The position numbers and the translations under genes were made by a program. Shown here piece by piece: positions 49,801 through 57,748 of a stretch of 64,000 nt of DNA. This stretch comes from Amia ocellicauda (Eukaryota; Chordata; Actinopteri; Amiiformes; Amiidae): assembly GCF_036373705.1 (NCBI RefSeq), contig NC_089868.1, forward strand, positions 15,730,520 through 15,794,519, given 5' to 3'. The notes beneath the pieces were generated by a model that made no database searches, was not told where the DNA came from, and worked only from the letters and a program-made list of their open reading frames with translations. Every line of letters starts with the position of its first letter. The first letter of the stretch is position 1.

Positions 49801-52800
49801 AAAAGCAAAAGTATCTCGTTAAGCCTTGTTGTAGCCAAGTGTGAATTGTGCTTCATATTGAAAGCTTATATGTGGTTATTGGTTATTAAGTGAAGCACTT
49901 AGATCCTAGCTTTATTAACGACAAAACCCGCACCTACCAGGCCTATACAAATGAAGAGGCGTTTAACTTAACACAGTCAATATCAACTTCACGTCAGTTT
50001 TGTCATTTATTAAATTTGGATATCAATTGTTAAGTTTTAAGTACAGTAAACCACATTAAGCACAATGCATCTTGGCCACAATTCAATAAGGCTTAGAAAA
50101 GACAAGACAGTTATGCTTTTAATGTCATTTTAAACATCCAATCTTTTGTGTAACAGTTTGGAAAGTGTCAGTCTTGTCATTTATAGATGGGATGTAAAAG
50201 GCTATGTTTTAAAACAGTAACTCACGTTGAGTGGTTTCTATATTGTGATATTCACCTTAAGTGAATTATTATACGCAGAGCTTAAGGTCATAATCATATT
50301 ATTTATGTTAGTAAAAACATATCCATCCTTTATTCACAGTAGGACGTTCCTAACTTTGCAAAGTAATGGTTATGTTTAAAGTGCATTAAACCACGCTTTT
50401 TTAGACTGTCCCGCTGTGTGGTCAGCCATGTGTGATGATAATGGAGATTGATAGTGCGATGATCATCTAGGATGCCTGATCTACGCGTTGTTTTTTGAGT
50501 CGGTGTGAAAACAGTCAAAAAGAACTGCGAGCGTGTAGAGAACTGCGCATGTGTAAACCAGATTGAACGAGCGCAGACAGAACTGCAAATATGTAAACGA
50601 TATTGAACGAGCGCAGAATGTAATCGTAAGCGTAAAATAAAAACTGTAAGTATAGTTTTGCATGTACAAGTTGTATTTCTGTGCTCACTAATTTTGACAG
50701 TAAATTCACTCCATAGAATACCTTTTAAGCATGTGTAGTCTGTCCATCCAAAACCATCCTATGTCCTCAACCTAAGCTGACAGTATATCCACATGGTCTC
50801 CCTGCAGATTCTGTGCATTCACTTGAAGAGGTTCAGGCACGAGCTCATGTTCTCCACCAAAATTGGCACCCATGTGTCCTTCCCTCTGGAGGGGCTGGAC
50901 CTGCAGTCGTTCCTGGCCAAAGACAGCACGGCACAGACCACCAGCTACGACCTGCTCTCCGTCATCTGCCACCATGGCACTGCCAGCAGTGAGTGTTTGA
51001 GGGTCACCAGAGCGCCGAGGCACACTGCGCAGCCGAACAACAGAGGGGTTATCCATCCTGAACAGCAAGATCAGAGAAACATGGCAATCTGCCAATGATG
51101 ACTCCTCTCCAGGATTTCTTATGTCAGGGCACAGGCAATATGTATCCAATTTAAAGATCTGGTTCATTTTAACACCCACAGAAAGCTCATCATGATACCG
51201 ACAGTACTTTATTTATTGCATTAGTAAGGGAAATGGGGAGTGAGATCCCAATATATAAATATTGGTTTATTCATATATATCCTGAAAAGGGGTGAATTTT
51301 GACACATTTATTCAATTGGTGCCTTAAGGTTTGTAAATGTAAATTAGATGTAAATTTTTCTATCACCCCTTAGAAGCAGACTTAAAAACAAATATTATTA
51401 TTTATTTCTTAGCAGACTTACAAAGTATAAGGGAAGTTATATATGCAAGTTAATCTAATCTACTTATCTGAATGAACTGTATTTATTTTTTTAATTCAAT
51501 GTTTTAATTTCCCCTTCCCTTTCCATCCCAGGTGGTCATTACATAGCGTACTGCAGGAACGATCTGAACAACTTGTGGTACGAGTTTGATGACCAGAGCG
51601 TCACTGAGGTGCCCGAGGCCACCGTCCAGAACGCAGAAGCATACGTGCTCTTTTACAAGTAAGGGTCAGAGAGCTCGGTCGTGCTGCAGCATTGGATTAG
51701 TCCCTGCTATGGTGCCACTCTAGACGTGGTAACATCAGGATTTTCCTTTAATGGAGGGGTCTGAATATTAATATTGGGCTAATGAACCCCCCTGTGCAGG
51801 AAGAGCAGCGAAGAGGCGCAGAAAGAGAGGCGGAGGGTGTCGTCTCTACTGAACATGATGGAGCCCAGTCTGCTGCGATTCTACATCTCCCGACAGTGGC
51901 TCAGCAAGTTCAAGTCCTTTGCCGAGCCCGGGCCCATTTCCAACAACGACTTCCTGTGTTCCCATGGAGGTACCGGCTGATAGGATCCTTCCTCATCGCC
52001 AGACTCGTCCATTCATAGACACCACAACATTTTATAATATCCACTGAAATAAATTCATATTTTCCTGTTCTGGAAGAGTTTCACTGCACAGCACTGCCAG
52101 GTTGAACCCATTTGTTCCACCCAAGCTGTTTACTCCATCTGTTCTACTGCCATTGTTTAGTGCCTCACTTTTGCTGACCTGGGTTCAAGTTGGATATGGT
52201 TTCCAAATTTCAAATGTTTTGAATAACCACTAGTAAGCATTCTTTTCACATATCAAGTGCTGTACCATTCTGTACTCCCGTTTAATTATTGAACAAGGGC
52301 TCTCAGAACCAGAAGCAGGCTGCAATCTCGTGGGACCTTTTGACTCTTATCTGTAGCATTAAATAAATAATCCAAACTTTTGCATTAAACACACACACAC
52401 ACACACACACACATTCTAGCTGCTGGAATAATATAGTTACTTTTGTGATAACAGAATAATGTACACATTTAATTACAACAAAGATTTAAATTGGTGACCA
52501 GTGCCTGATAAGCCAGCCGAACTGACCTTCTGTTTGTTGTTTTCTGTAGGTGTGCCGCCACATAAAGCGTCCTATATCGAGGACCTTGTATTAATGCTTC
52601 CCCAAAACGTGTGGGACTATCTTTATAGCAGGTAGGGCGTCATCTTGTGAATGTGGCAGCGAGAGAAGCTGCACGTCGTCTGAATCTGCATTTAAATTCC
52701 GTGTCTCTAACGAACTTTCCCACTCTATAAGGTACACGGGAGGGCCAGCTGTGAACCATCTCTACGTGTGTCACACGTGCCAGACGGAAATCGAGAAGCT

Positions 52801-55135
52801 GGAGAAGAGAAGGAAGACGGAGCTGGACATGTTTGTGCGGGTATGCGCTCTACAATCCTAGGTGGGAGGATAGGTGTTCAGATCAGGATGCATTAGAGTT
52901 GGCCAGGCCGTGTTCACGTGTCAATGATCTCGGTGTTCAGGAAGGAACGTTTTCTTGTTTGTAGGCGAGCCCTGCTTTAGAGTGAGAGCGTTTTTTGTTG
53001 CCGGGCAGAATAAATTGAGCCCAGAGTATTTCTGAAGAAGTGGGCCAGAACTGATGCAGAGGACAGAGCGAGTTGGCAGGGCCGTCCGCCGGGCTGTTTA
53101 AGATTCCTGTGCTGTGACCGCGCTCCGCCACAAGAGTCCCTGCAGATTCACACGCTTACTTTCATGATGACAGATCAAACGTTTGTCCTGAGAAGTAAAT
53201 GTCAGCATTGATTCACGGGGGCAAATATACATGATTTATCAACTTTGGTCCAGATTTATTTAACAAAAACTGGAACTGCAGAATAAGCCACTACACTCAG
53301 TTCTGGTTTTTAAATGATTATACCTGTCCTGTCTTTGGAAGATTTGCTTTTATCGCTTGCAACAAATGGACTCATGGGGACAATTTATTTTATAACCTTG
53401 TAAACAGTGTTTTGCTTTGGCATTTGTGATAGCGTTAATGAATTGAGATTTGTGTTAACTTCCATGTTATCCTTCTGCCGTCGCCTTGACTTCCCCACAC
53501 CTTTACAGATAAGAAAAACTGCCAGTTCTTGTCATAAACGCAGCCAGAGATAACAGATCCATTTCTGTCAAACAGCTGAACAAAGCCTTCCAGGAAGAGG
53601 AAGCCCCTGCGGTCATTTACTGCATCAGCATGCAGTGGTTCAGAGAGTGGGAGGGCTTTGTCAAAGGCAAGGACAATGGTGAGTCCCTAATAAAAAATCC
53701 TGTGCCTATTCTTGGGCGGGTTCCAAATAATAATGTCTGACACAGCTGTGTACATACATATCTCCTGGGACAATTTCTTAATAATAAGTTTTAAAATGTA
53801 ATGTCTGAGGAAATTGCCAACTATAACTGAAAATACATGGAATAACTTACTGTAAAGCAAAGTAGGAGAGTCTTAATTTAAGGAGATTTCTCAATTTCTC
53901 CATCTTTTCTGGTTTAGAAAGTATGCAGTTTTAAGTTTTGTTTCAAAACTGAAATGTTGCAAAATTATGTCCAAAGCTTTTTCTGGCTTACTAGCTTCCC
54001 AAGCACTTGTTTGTAGTGGATATTTTACAATTACACCTTATTTATTTATTTTATTTATTTATTTATTTATTTATTTTTAAGTATCCACTTCCATACCATT
54101 GCTAGAAACATTGCTTAACCTTGGTCCACATTGAGTGCATTTCCCCTATCATGACTGTGCTCTTTAATGAAAAGGGGATTTACGGTTTATTAAAAGAAAA
54201 GTCTGGAGCTCATAACTAAAACCACATGTGGTTCACTGGTGCCAGGTGTATTTATTGATTCCATATAAAATAATTAGTAAATACATTTATTATAGTGACA
54301 TGTTTTATAACTGCCCTGGATAAGGGCATCTGACAAGAAATAAATAATAATAATAATATAAAAAAACCTCAGCGGTGTTCATACCACTACATTGTGTGCT
54401 ACTAAATTGTTCATTCCCTGGCGGTCCAAAGAGTTTGATTTATTTTTATTTTTTAACTTCCAGTATTATTGTAGTTTACAAATTGCTGTTTGTTATCTGC
54501 CAAACCATTTATAAGAATGCTTTACAGCTTTTGTCTCTGAAGATACTAAATCAGCGGCTTTGAACCACATCCATATGTTAAATAACTGGCTGTCACTGTG
54601 AACTCATGGGGTGAATTTTGTTTTTGTTGATTTACTTCAGAGCCCCCTGGACCAACGGATAATACCAAGATTGCTGTGAACAAGAATGGGCATATTACAC
54701 TAAAACAAGGTAATGCTACCAAAGACCCAGCTGCTTTAGTTTGAATATTGAATATTATAAACATAAATGTATTAGTGGCTGTGTTTATATATTTATGCAT
54801 CATTAGTAAGGCCATCAGAAGTACAGCAGTTTTGTTTCAGCTGCTCCGACTCATTAATCGTTGCGGTTCTGCTCTTAAATCGCACAAATTTGTCATAGTT
54901 ATTATTTTGTTTTGAGAAGGGAAGCTTGGCTCCTATACAAAAACAGAAGTGACAGGACTCTTTTGTTGAATCAACAGGAGCAGATTCGGGACAGATCTCG
55001 GAAGAAACCTGGAACTTTTTACACTCAATCTACGGGGGTGGCCCGGAGGTAGCTCTGCGCCCCAACATCGCGCCCCAAGAGTCTGAAGCATCTCAAGCAG
55101 AGGAGAAGATTGAAGTGGAGACCCGCACTGTCTAA
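37802..55135 (+). CDS. USP33: Ubiquitin carboxyl-terminal hydrolase 33, complete CDS of 23 exons, 906 aa
   Basis: USP33 is a cysteine deubiquitinase known to act on DIO2, beta-adrenergic receptor, CCP110 and ROBO1, and to bind pVHL. Twenty-three exons join in phase to 906 codons plus TAA. Domains in order: UBP-type zinc finger (residues about 10-100; Cys10, Cys32/35, Cys45/50, Cys55, His59/62/66/72, then VWCYAC); USP catalytic core with the Cys box [20 protein letters not shown] (Cys164, codon 42505-42507), an acidic insert (exon 46904-47324), CxxC pairs QCLTCDR and SCEKCKK forming the fingers zinc site, and the His box [10 protein letters not shown] (His637, codon 51537-51539) with YEFDDQSV; then two DUSP domains (about 690-906). 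The start ATG at 37802 matches the human short N-terminus (MSAFRNHCPHL). Divergent from MIGA1. Confidence 0.97.
38163..38216 (+). CDS. USP33: USP33 coding exon 2 (residues 30-47)
   Basis: 54 nt, [18 protein letters not shown], zinc-finger cysteines. Acceptor gttttacag|, donor GAG|gtgagt. Confidence 0.96.
38933..38995 (+). CDS. USP33: USP33 coding exon 3 (residues 48-68)
   Basis: 63 nt, [20 protein letters not shown] plus Q, with the His cluster of the zinc finger. Acceptor ctctgtag|, donor CAG|gtgcgt. Confidence 0.96.
38996..41023 (+). other. USP33 intron
   Basis: 2-kb AT-rich intron with no recognised feature. Confidence 0.5.
41024..41173 (+). CDS. USP33: USP33 coding exon 4 (residues 69-118)
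   Basis: 150 nt. It encodes [20 protein letters not shown] then [20 protein letters not shown], the end of the UBP zinc finger. Acceptor tttgtcag|, donor CAG|gtaggc. Confidence 0.97.
41573..41589. repeat. Poly-C tract
   Basis: An uninterrupted C run of roughly 16 bases in a USP33 intron. Confidence 0.9.
42008..42110 (+). CDS. USP33: USP33 coding exon 5 (residues 119-152)
   Basis: 103 nt. [20 protein letters not shown] then [14 protein letters not shown], donor AGAG|gtactg, phase 0 to 1. It aligns to human VFDDLDIEADEEDELRARG. Confidence 0.95.
42473..42542 (+). CDS. USP33: USP33 coding exon 6, catalytic Cys box
   Basis: 70 nt. (G)[19 protein letters not shown] then LSN. The catalytic Cys164 is at 42505-42507. 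Acceptor cctttaag|, donor ATTG|gtaaga, phase 1 to 2. Confidence 0.98.
43341..43454 (+). CDS. USP33: USP33 coding exon 7
   Basis: 114 nt. (C)[19 protein letters not shown] then [18 protein letters not shown]. Donor ACAG|gtaggc, phase 2 to 2. A DNA transposon begins about 16 bases beyond this donor. Confidence 0.97.
43471..45090. mobile_element. TIR DNA transposon (non-autonomous), about 1.6 kb
   Basis: The left end (43473-43509) and the reverse complement of the right end (45052-45090) share about 37 bp at roughly 85% identity, both containing TCCACTGGCATAT followed by CGAGC and TGCYGGAAC. Inside are GC-rich subterminal arms with CGAGCC/CTGGCACGG-type motifs and an AT-rich centre with no transposase ORF. 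A possible TCA target duplication flanks it (43468-43470 and 45091-45093), but the terminal bases are not a clean match. The superfamily (PIF/Harbinger-like or hAT-like) is left open. Confidence 0.7.
45335..45413 (+). CDS. USP33: USP33 coding exon 8
   Basis: 79 nt. (R)[19 protein letters not shown] then FRGYSQQ. Acceptor catcttacag|, donor CAG|gttagt, phase 2 to 0. Confidence 0.97.
45414..46903 (+). other. USP33 intron
   Basis: 1.5-kb AT-rich intron, no recognised feature. Confidence 0.5.
46904..47324 (+). CDS. USP33: USP33 coding exon 9, acidic insert
   Basis: 421 nt, the largest exon and clearly GC-richer than its flanks. [20 protein letters not shown], then an acidic Ser-rich insert with [20 protein letters not shown], ending [10 protein letters not shown]. 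Human has the same layout with DAQEF. Acceptor gtccttcag|, donor TCAG|gtacca, phase 0 to 1. The antisense Leu/Ser frames here are shadows. Confidence 0.97.
47462..47602 (+). CDS. USP33: USP33 coding exon 10
   Basis: 141 nt. (D)[19 protein letters not shown] then a Ser/Pro-rich linker ending [10 protein letters not shown] (human WPGLAPPHKK). Donor AAAG|gtacct, phase 1 to 1. Confidence 0.94.
47749..47864 (+). CDS. USP33: USP33 coding exon 11
   Basis: 116 nt. (G)[19 protein letters not shown] then [19 protein letters not shown], carrying the first CxxC of the fingers zinc site. Donor CGG|gtgagt, phase 1 to 0. Confidence 0.97.
48070..48242 (+). CDS. USP33: USP33 coding exon 12
   Basis: 173 nt. 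[20 protein letters not shown] then [20 protein letters not shown] and [17 protein letters not shown]. Donor AAAAG|gtagtt, phase 0 to 2. Confidence 0.97.
48340..48410 (+). CDS. USP33: USP33 coding exon 13
   Basis: 71 nt. (S)[19 protein letters not shown] then DELK. It joins the previous exon as IKSWFW, i.e. without the eight-residue insert of the longer human isoform. Donor AAGG|gtatgt, phase 2 to 1. Confidence 0.97.
48637..48670 (+). CDS. USP33: USP33 coding exon 14 (34-nt microexon)
   Basis: (G)[10 protein letters not shown], holding the second CxxC of the zinc site. Acceptor tcttttcag|, donor AAAAA|gtaagc, phase 1 to 2. Confidence 0.95.
49110..49155 (+). CDS. USP33: USP33 coding exon 15
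   Basis: 46 nt. (K)[15 protein letters not shown]. Acceptor ctttcacag|, donor GAG|gtaact, phase 2 to 0. Confidence 0.96.
49235..50716. mobile_element. Foldback DNA transposon with long (more than 350 bp) terminal inverted repeats
   Basis: The left arm 49235-49580 and the reverse complement of 50385-50716 are highly similar over their whole length, starting CTATGGAGTGAATT and including GCGTAGATCAGGCATCCTAG. Inner blocks around 49,590-49,640 and 50,130-50,185 are also inverted copies, so most of the element can fold on itself. Each arm carries repeats of a CTGCGCTCRTTCAAT...GTTTACA-type unit, like subterminal transposase-binding repeats. There is no transposase ORF. The family is not identified and a target duplication is not evident (flanks GGTA and AATACC). 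Confidence 0.88.
50808..50988 (+). CDS. USP33: USP33 coding exon 16
   Basis: 181 nt. [20 protein letters not shown] then [20 protein letters not shown] and [14 protein letters not shown]. Acceptor ccctgcag|, donor AGCA|gtgagt, phase 0 to 1. Confidence 0.97.
51532..51658 (+). CDS. USP33: USP33 coding exon 17, catalytic His box
   Basis: 127 nt. (S)[19 protein letters not shown] then [20 protein letters not shown]. Catalytic His637 at 51537-51539 and the acidic partner in FDD (Asp654/655). Donor ACAA|gtaagg, phase 1 to 2. Confidence 0.97.
51800..51969 (+). CDS. USP33: USP33 coding exon 18
   Basis: 170 nt. (K)[19 protein letters not shown] then [20 protein letters not shown] and [17 protein letters not shown], the start of the first DUSP domain. 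Donor GGAG|gtaccg, phase 2 to 1. Confidence 0.97.
52389..52412. repeat. (AC)12 microsatellite
   Basis: Twelve AC units in a USP33 intron. Confidence 0.95.
52550..52631 (+). CDS. USP33: USP33 coding exon 19
   Basis: 82 nt. (G)[19 protein letters not shown] then VWDYLYS. Acceptor tttctgtag|, donor AGCAG|gtaggg, phase 1 to 2. Confidence 0.96.
52732..52840 (+). CDS. USP33: USP33 coding exon 20
   Basis: 109 nt. (R)[19 protein letters not shown] then [17 protein letters not shown]. Acceptor ctctataag|, donor CGG|gtatgc, phase 2 to 0. Confidence 0.97.
53576..53678 (+). CDS. USP33: USP33 coding exon 21
   Basis: 103 nt. [20 protein letters not shown] then [14 protein letters not shown], second DUSP domain. 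Acceptor gtcaaacag|, donor AATG|gtgagt, phase 0 to 1. Confidence 0.97.
54034..54078. repeat. (TTTA)n microsatellite
   Basis: About ten TTTA/TTAT units with one interruption in a USP33 intron. Confidence 0.92.
54300..54362 (+). repeat. 3' tail of a SINE/L2-type retroposon
   Basis: The sequence CTGGATAAGGGCATCTGAC followed by AAGAAATAAATAATAATAAT resembles the common fish retroposon tail (GGATAAG-GCGTCTGC-AAAT with an ATA-type repeat end). The 5' body is not recognisable, so it is an old or truncated copy. Confidence 0.6.
54641..54709 (+). CDS. USP33: USP33 coding exon 22
   Basis: 69 nt. (E)[19 protein letters not shown] then LKQ (human DPPGPIDNTKIAVTKCGNV). Acceptor ttacttcag|, donor CAAG|gtaatg, phase 1 to 1. 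Confidence 0.95.
54978..55135 (+). CDS. USP33: USP33 coding exon 23, C-terminus and stop
   Basis: 158 nt including TAA. (G)[19 protein letters not shown] then [14 protein letters not shown] and [11 protein letters not shown], matching human [20 protein letters not shown] and [11 protein letters not shown]. Confidence 0.97.
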
Positions 55136-56295
55136 TTCCCATGCGACAAGCCAGAATAAACCCCTTTTTGCACTTGACTTTCTTGACAAAGCATTTGTGG
55201 AAGGACACTCTAATTTTGTTATTATTTAATTTTCTTCTTAAATTATACGGGCATTGTTATTTTTGACAATCGACGGAAGGAATAAGTACATCACAGGAGA
55301 TGTATTGTTTGTATATATCATAACTTTATATTGCCGTAGAAGATCGTAGTTACTCTAACACCCTGGCTGTGTTGAAATTCGTGTACTGTGCTACTGTGCA
55401 GCAGACGAAACTGTCAGTTGTGTTCTTTTTTAAAACCAAATAGATACAGAAAACAGCCCTTGGATTTAACTCTTAATATATACTGCATAAAGTAAAAAAA
55501 GATGCATACCCTAGTAGATGTTGTAGAAGTTAACCTCTTACAAATATTGTTTTAGAGAATGGTTAAATAACCAGAGAGACTAAAATGTAAAATAAAATAA
55601 AAAGTAAAACTCATCAAGGGATACTAAGTACTTACTAAGTAGTCTCAGGAAAGAACTGTATTTTGCACTGTGTTGTAGACAAGGAAGCAGCATGCTCACA
55701 CAATCCTGATGCCTGAAAGGTTTTGAATGTATAAAATCTAAAAGTACTTTTGTTGAGTCCTTGTTTTGTTTTCATTTACCCCAGAAGGGTTAAATGTAGC
55801 AAGCTGTTAATAAGCTTCTGTGGGAAAGTTTGACAACTTGACTACAATTTGGGAGGCATGCTTAGAGGAAACAAAATGCATACAAACAACGAAAAGGTGC
55901 ATTTTAACAATATCCTACTTCCTGGACAAATTCTGTGTTGCATTCATTTGCATGTAAATGCAGCTCGCTTACTAAAAACCCGCGCACTTGAGCAAAACCG
56001 CAACTGCCAAGTCTGTGAAAATGTATGTACAGATACATAATAATTTATCCTGAACCAAGCATTTTTAACCGCTCTTTGAAGGAAAGGCATTTGTGTATGT
56101 ATATGGGCATGATGTTTCTTCTGTGTTACGAAGTGGGGATGTTAATGTGAATAATGCTCTATTGTAATGGGAAAATTCCACATGGAATGCTTCATAACAC
56201 ATAAATCCAGTATGTTCTCTCTTTGGCTGATACTATTGTAACCTTTAAACAAAACCTGAAGAAAAGATCTTCAATAAAAAAAAAAGTGTGATCAA
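55136..56295 (+). other. USP33: USP33 3' UTR
   Basis: AT-rich trailer ending shortly after AATAAA at 56273-56278 with a GTGTG element just beyond. Earlier AATAAA hexamers (about 55,155 and 55,590) could give shorter forms. Confidence 0.6.
56273..56278 (+). terminator. USP33: USP33 polyadenylation signal AATAAA
   Basis: Canonical hexamer about 1.1 kb after the stop codon, followed by an A run and GTGTG. Confidence 0.6.
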
Positions 56296-56978
56296 ACTAC
56301 TTAAGCTGTATAATTAATTTTATAGACAAGTTATAGTCCTAACAAACACAGTACTTTGTAAGAGATGTGTTCACTTCTCTGCTGTAAAAATTGGCTTTCT
56401 GAAGCTTTCTGTTTATATAAGCTGGTGGGGTGTATAAAATACAACTATATTTTTACAGGAAAAGAAGAATGGTCAAGGACACAGCCCCAGCTATATATAA
56501 TCTACTTTGCCAATGCCATGACTCATGATGACACAAGAATGTCTTATCTGTGGGCTGCATTAGAACTAAAGTTGGTGTCTTTCCTTTCATTATTTGTTGT
56601 GTACACTACATGAAAGTGTTTTTTTTTTTTACTTTATGGTTCAATTTATTAACCTTTTATTGAGCCTTTGAACAGTTCTGCATTGCAGTATGTATCGTGG
56701 TGCACATCTCAGTTGACAAACACATTTAAATTAATATTCAGTTTTTAAATAGATCTGAAAACCTGACGAACATTAAAGTTGTGGACAGACTTGCTCTTCA
56801 AATGTTTGTGCCAAATATGATGATCTGATTCAGTAATTGTATGTTATACAGACTTCACTAACAGCCCCAGATTAAATCAAAACTGCATTTCCAACTGCAA
56901 TTCCCAAAGCCTCATAATTTTTTAATGGAATCCAGACATGAACCACTTCATACAGTTCAGTGTTTCATAAAGATAGAT

Positions 56979-56989
56979 TTTATTTTATT
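56979..56989 (-). terminator. Overlapping AATAAA signals on the minus strand
   Basis: Plus-strand TTTATTTTATT reads as two overlapping AATAAA hexamers on the minus strand, about 360 bases after the stop codon of the candidate gene at 57,350-59,385. This fits a convergent transcript that ends between it and USP33. Confidence 0.45.
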
Positions 56990-57349
56990 GTATGCATTAT
57001 TTACACAAAGTACAATGGTGCATATGATGAACTAACCAGATGCTTGGACAATTAAGCAGATTTTCAAAGGAAAATAGATTGACTATCTTGTGCATTTTAT
57101 TAAAGTAATTGTAAACATTAGTGTACATCTTGCTCAATCCATTATAGGTATGAACCATTCTAGTGTACTCTTGTGTGGGATTTCATAAGTATAATTGTAT
57201 AAAATATTACAACATTTTCCCAGGTTTACCATGTGAACAGCATGATTCCAATGTTTGAATTAGGATGCATCTGTAGGCACCCCCATTGATTTGCAGTTTT
57301 GCAGTCAGGTGTATTGCGTAAGAATTGTCTGCGGTCTCAGGTCATCTGC

Positions 57350-57748
57350 TTATCCTTCTCCAGTTGATCCATATTTTACTGTCAGTTTGTAATGGAGCAC
57401 TTCTGTTATTGCTCGAATGTGAGCTGTGGAGTCTGTGTTTTTTACATCGCTTTCCTGGACTAAAATTTCCCGTCTTCTGTACTTCAGACATTTTCTGCAC
57501 CGTTTTTGGTAGCCTCTGCACGAAGCAACATTGTTCTTGAAGGAGGATATATTTCCCAGTTTGGCTCTGTCACTGAACGGGTTTTCTCCAAGGAAAAGTA
57601 ATGTCTTCATCCCAGGCTGCTGCTTCTTTATCTCAGGCCTTACTTGTGTTTGTTTGCTACTCCGATGCTGTCTGGAATCCATGCAAAGAAAGCACATTAT
57701 TCCCAGGCAGTGGTTGGTGACTGAAAGCTCACTGGCACTACCAGGATG
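57350..57748 (-). CDS. Candidate gene, last exon (132 codons plus TAA)
   Basis: A very good acceptor, a T-rich tract then tttttttccag|CAT, opens a frame that stays open for 132 codons. It includes HPGSASELSVTNHCLGI and the Cys/Lys/Arg segment noted for the gene. Chance frames of 110-120 codons do occur elsewhere in this window, so length alone is weak evidence. Confidence 0.42.
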   Translation of the reverse strand, partial: HPGSASELSVTNHCLGIMCFLCMDSRQHRSSKQTQVRPEIKKQQPGMKTLLFLGENPFSDRAKLGNISSFKNNVASCRGYQKRCRKCLKYRRREILVQESDVKNTDSTAHIRAITEVLHYKLTVKYGSTGEG

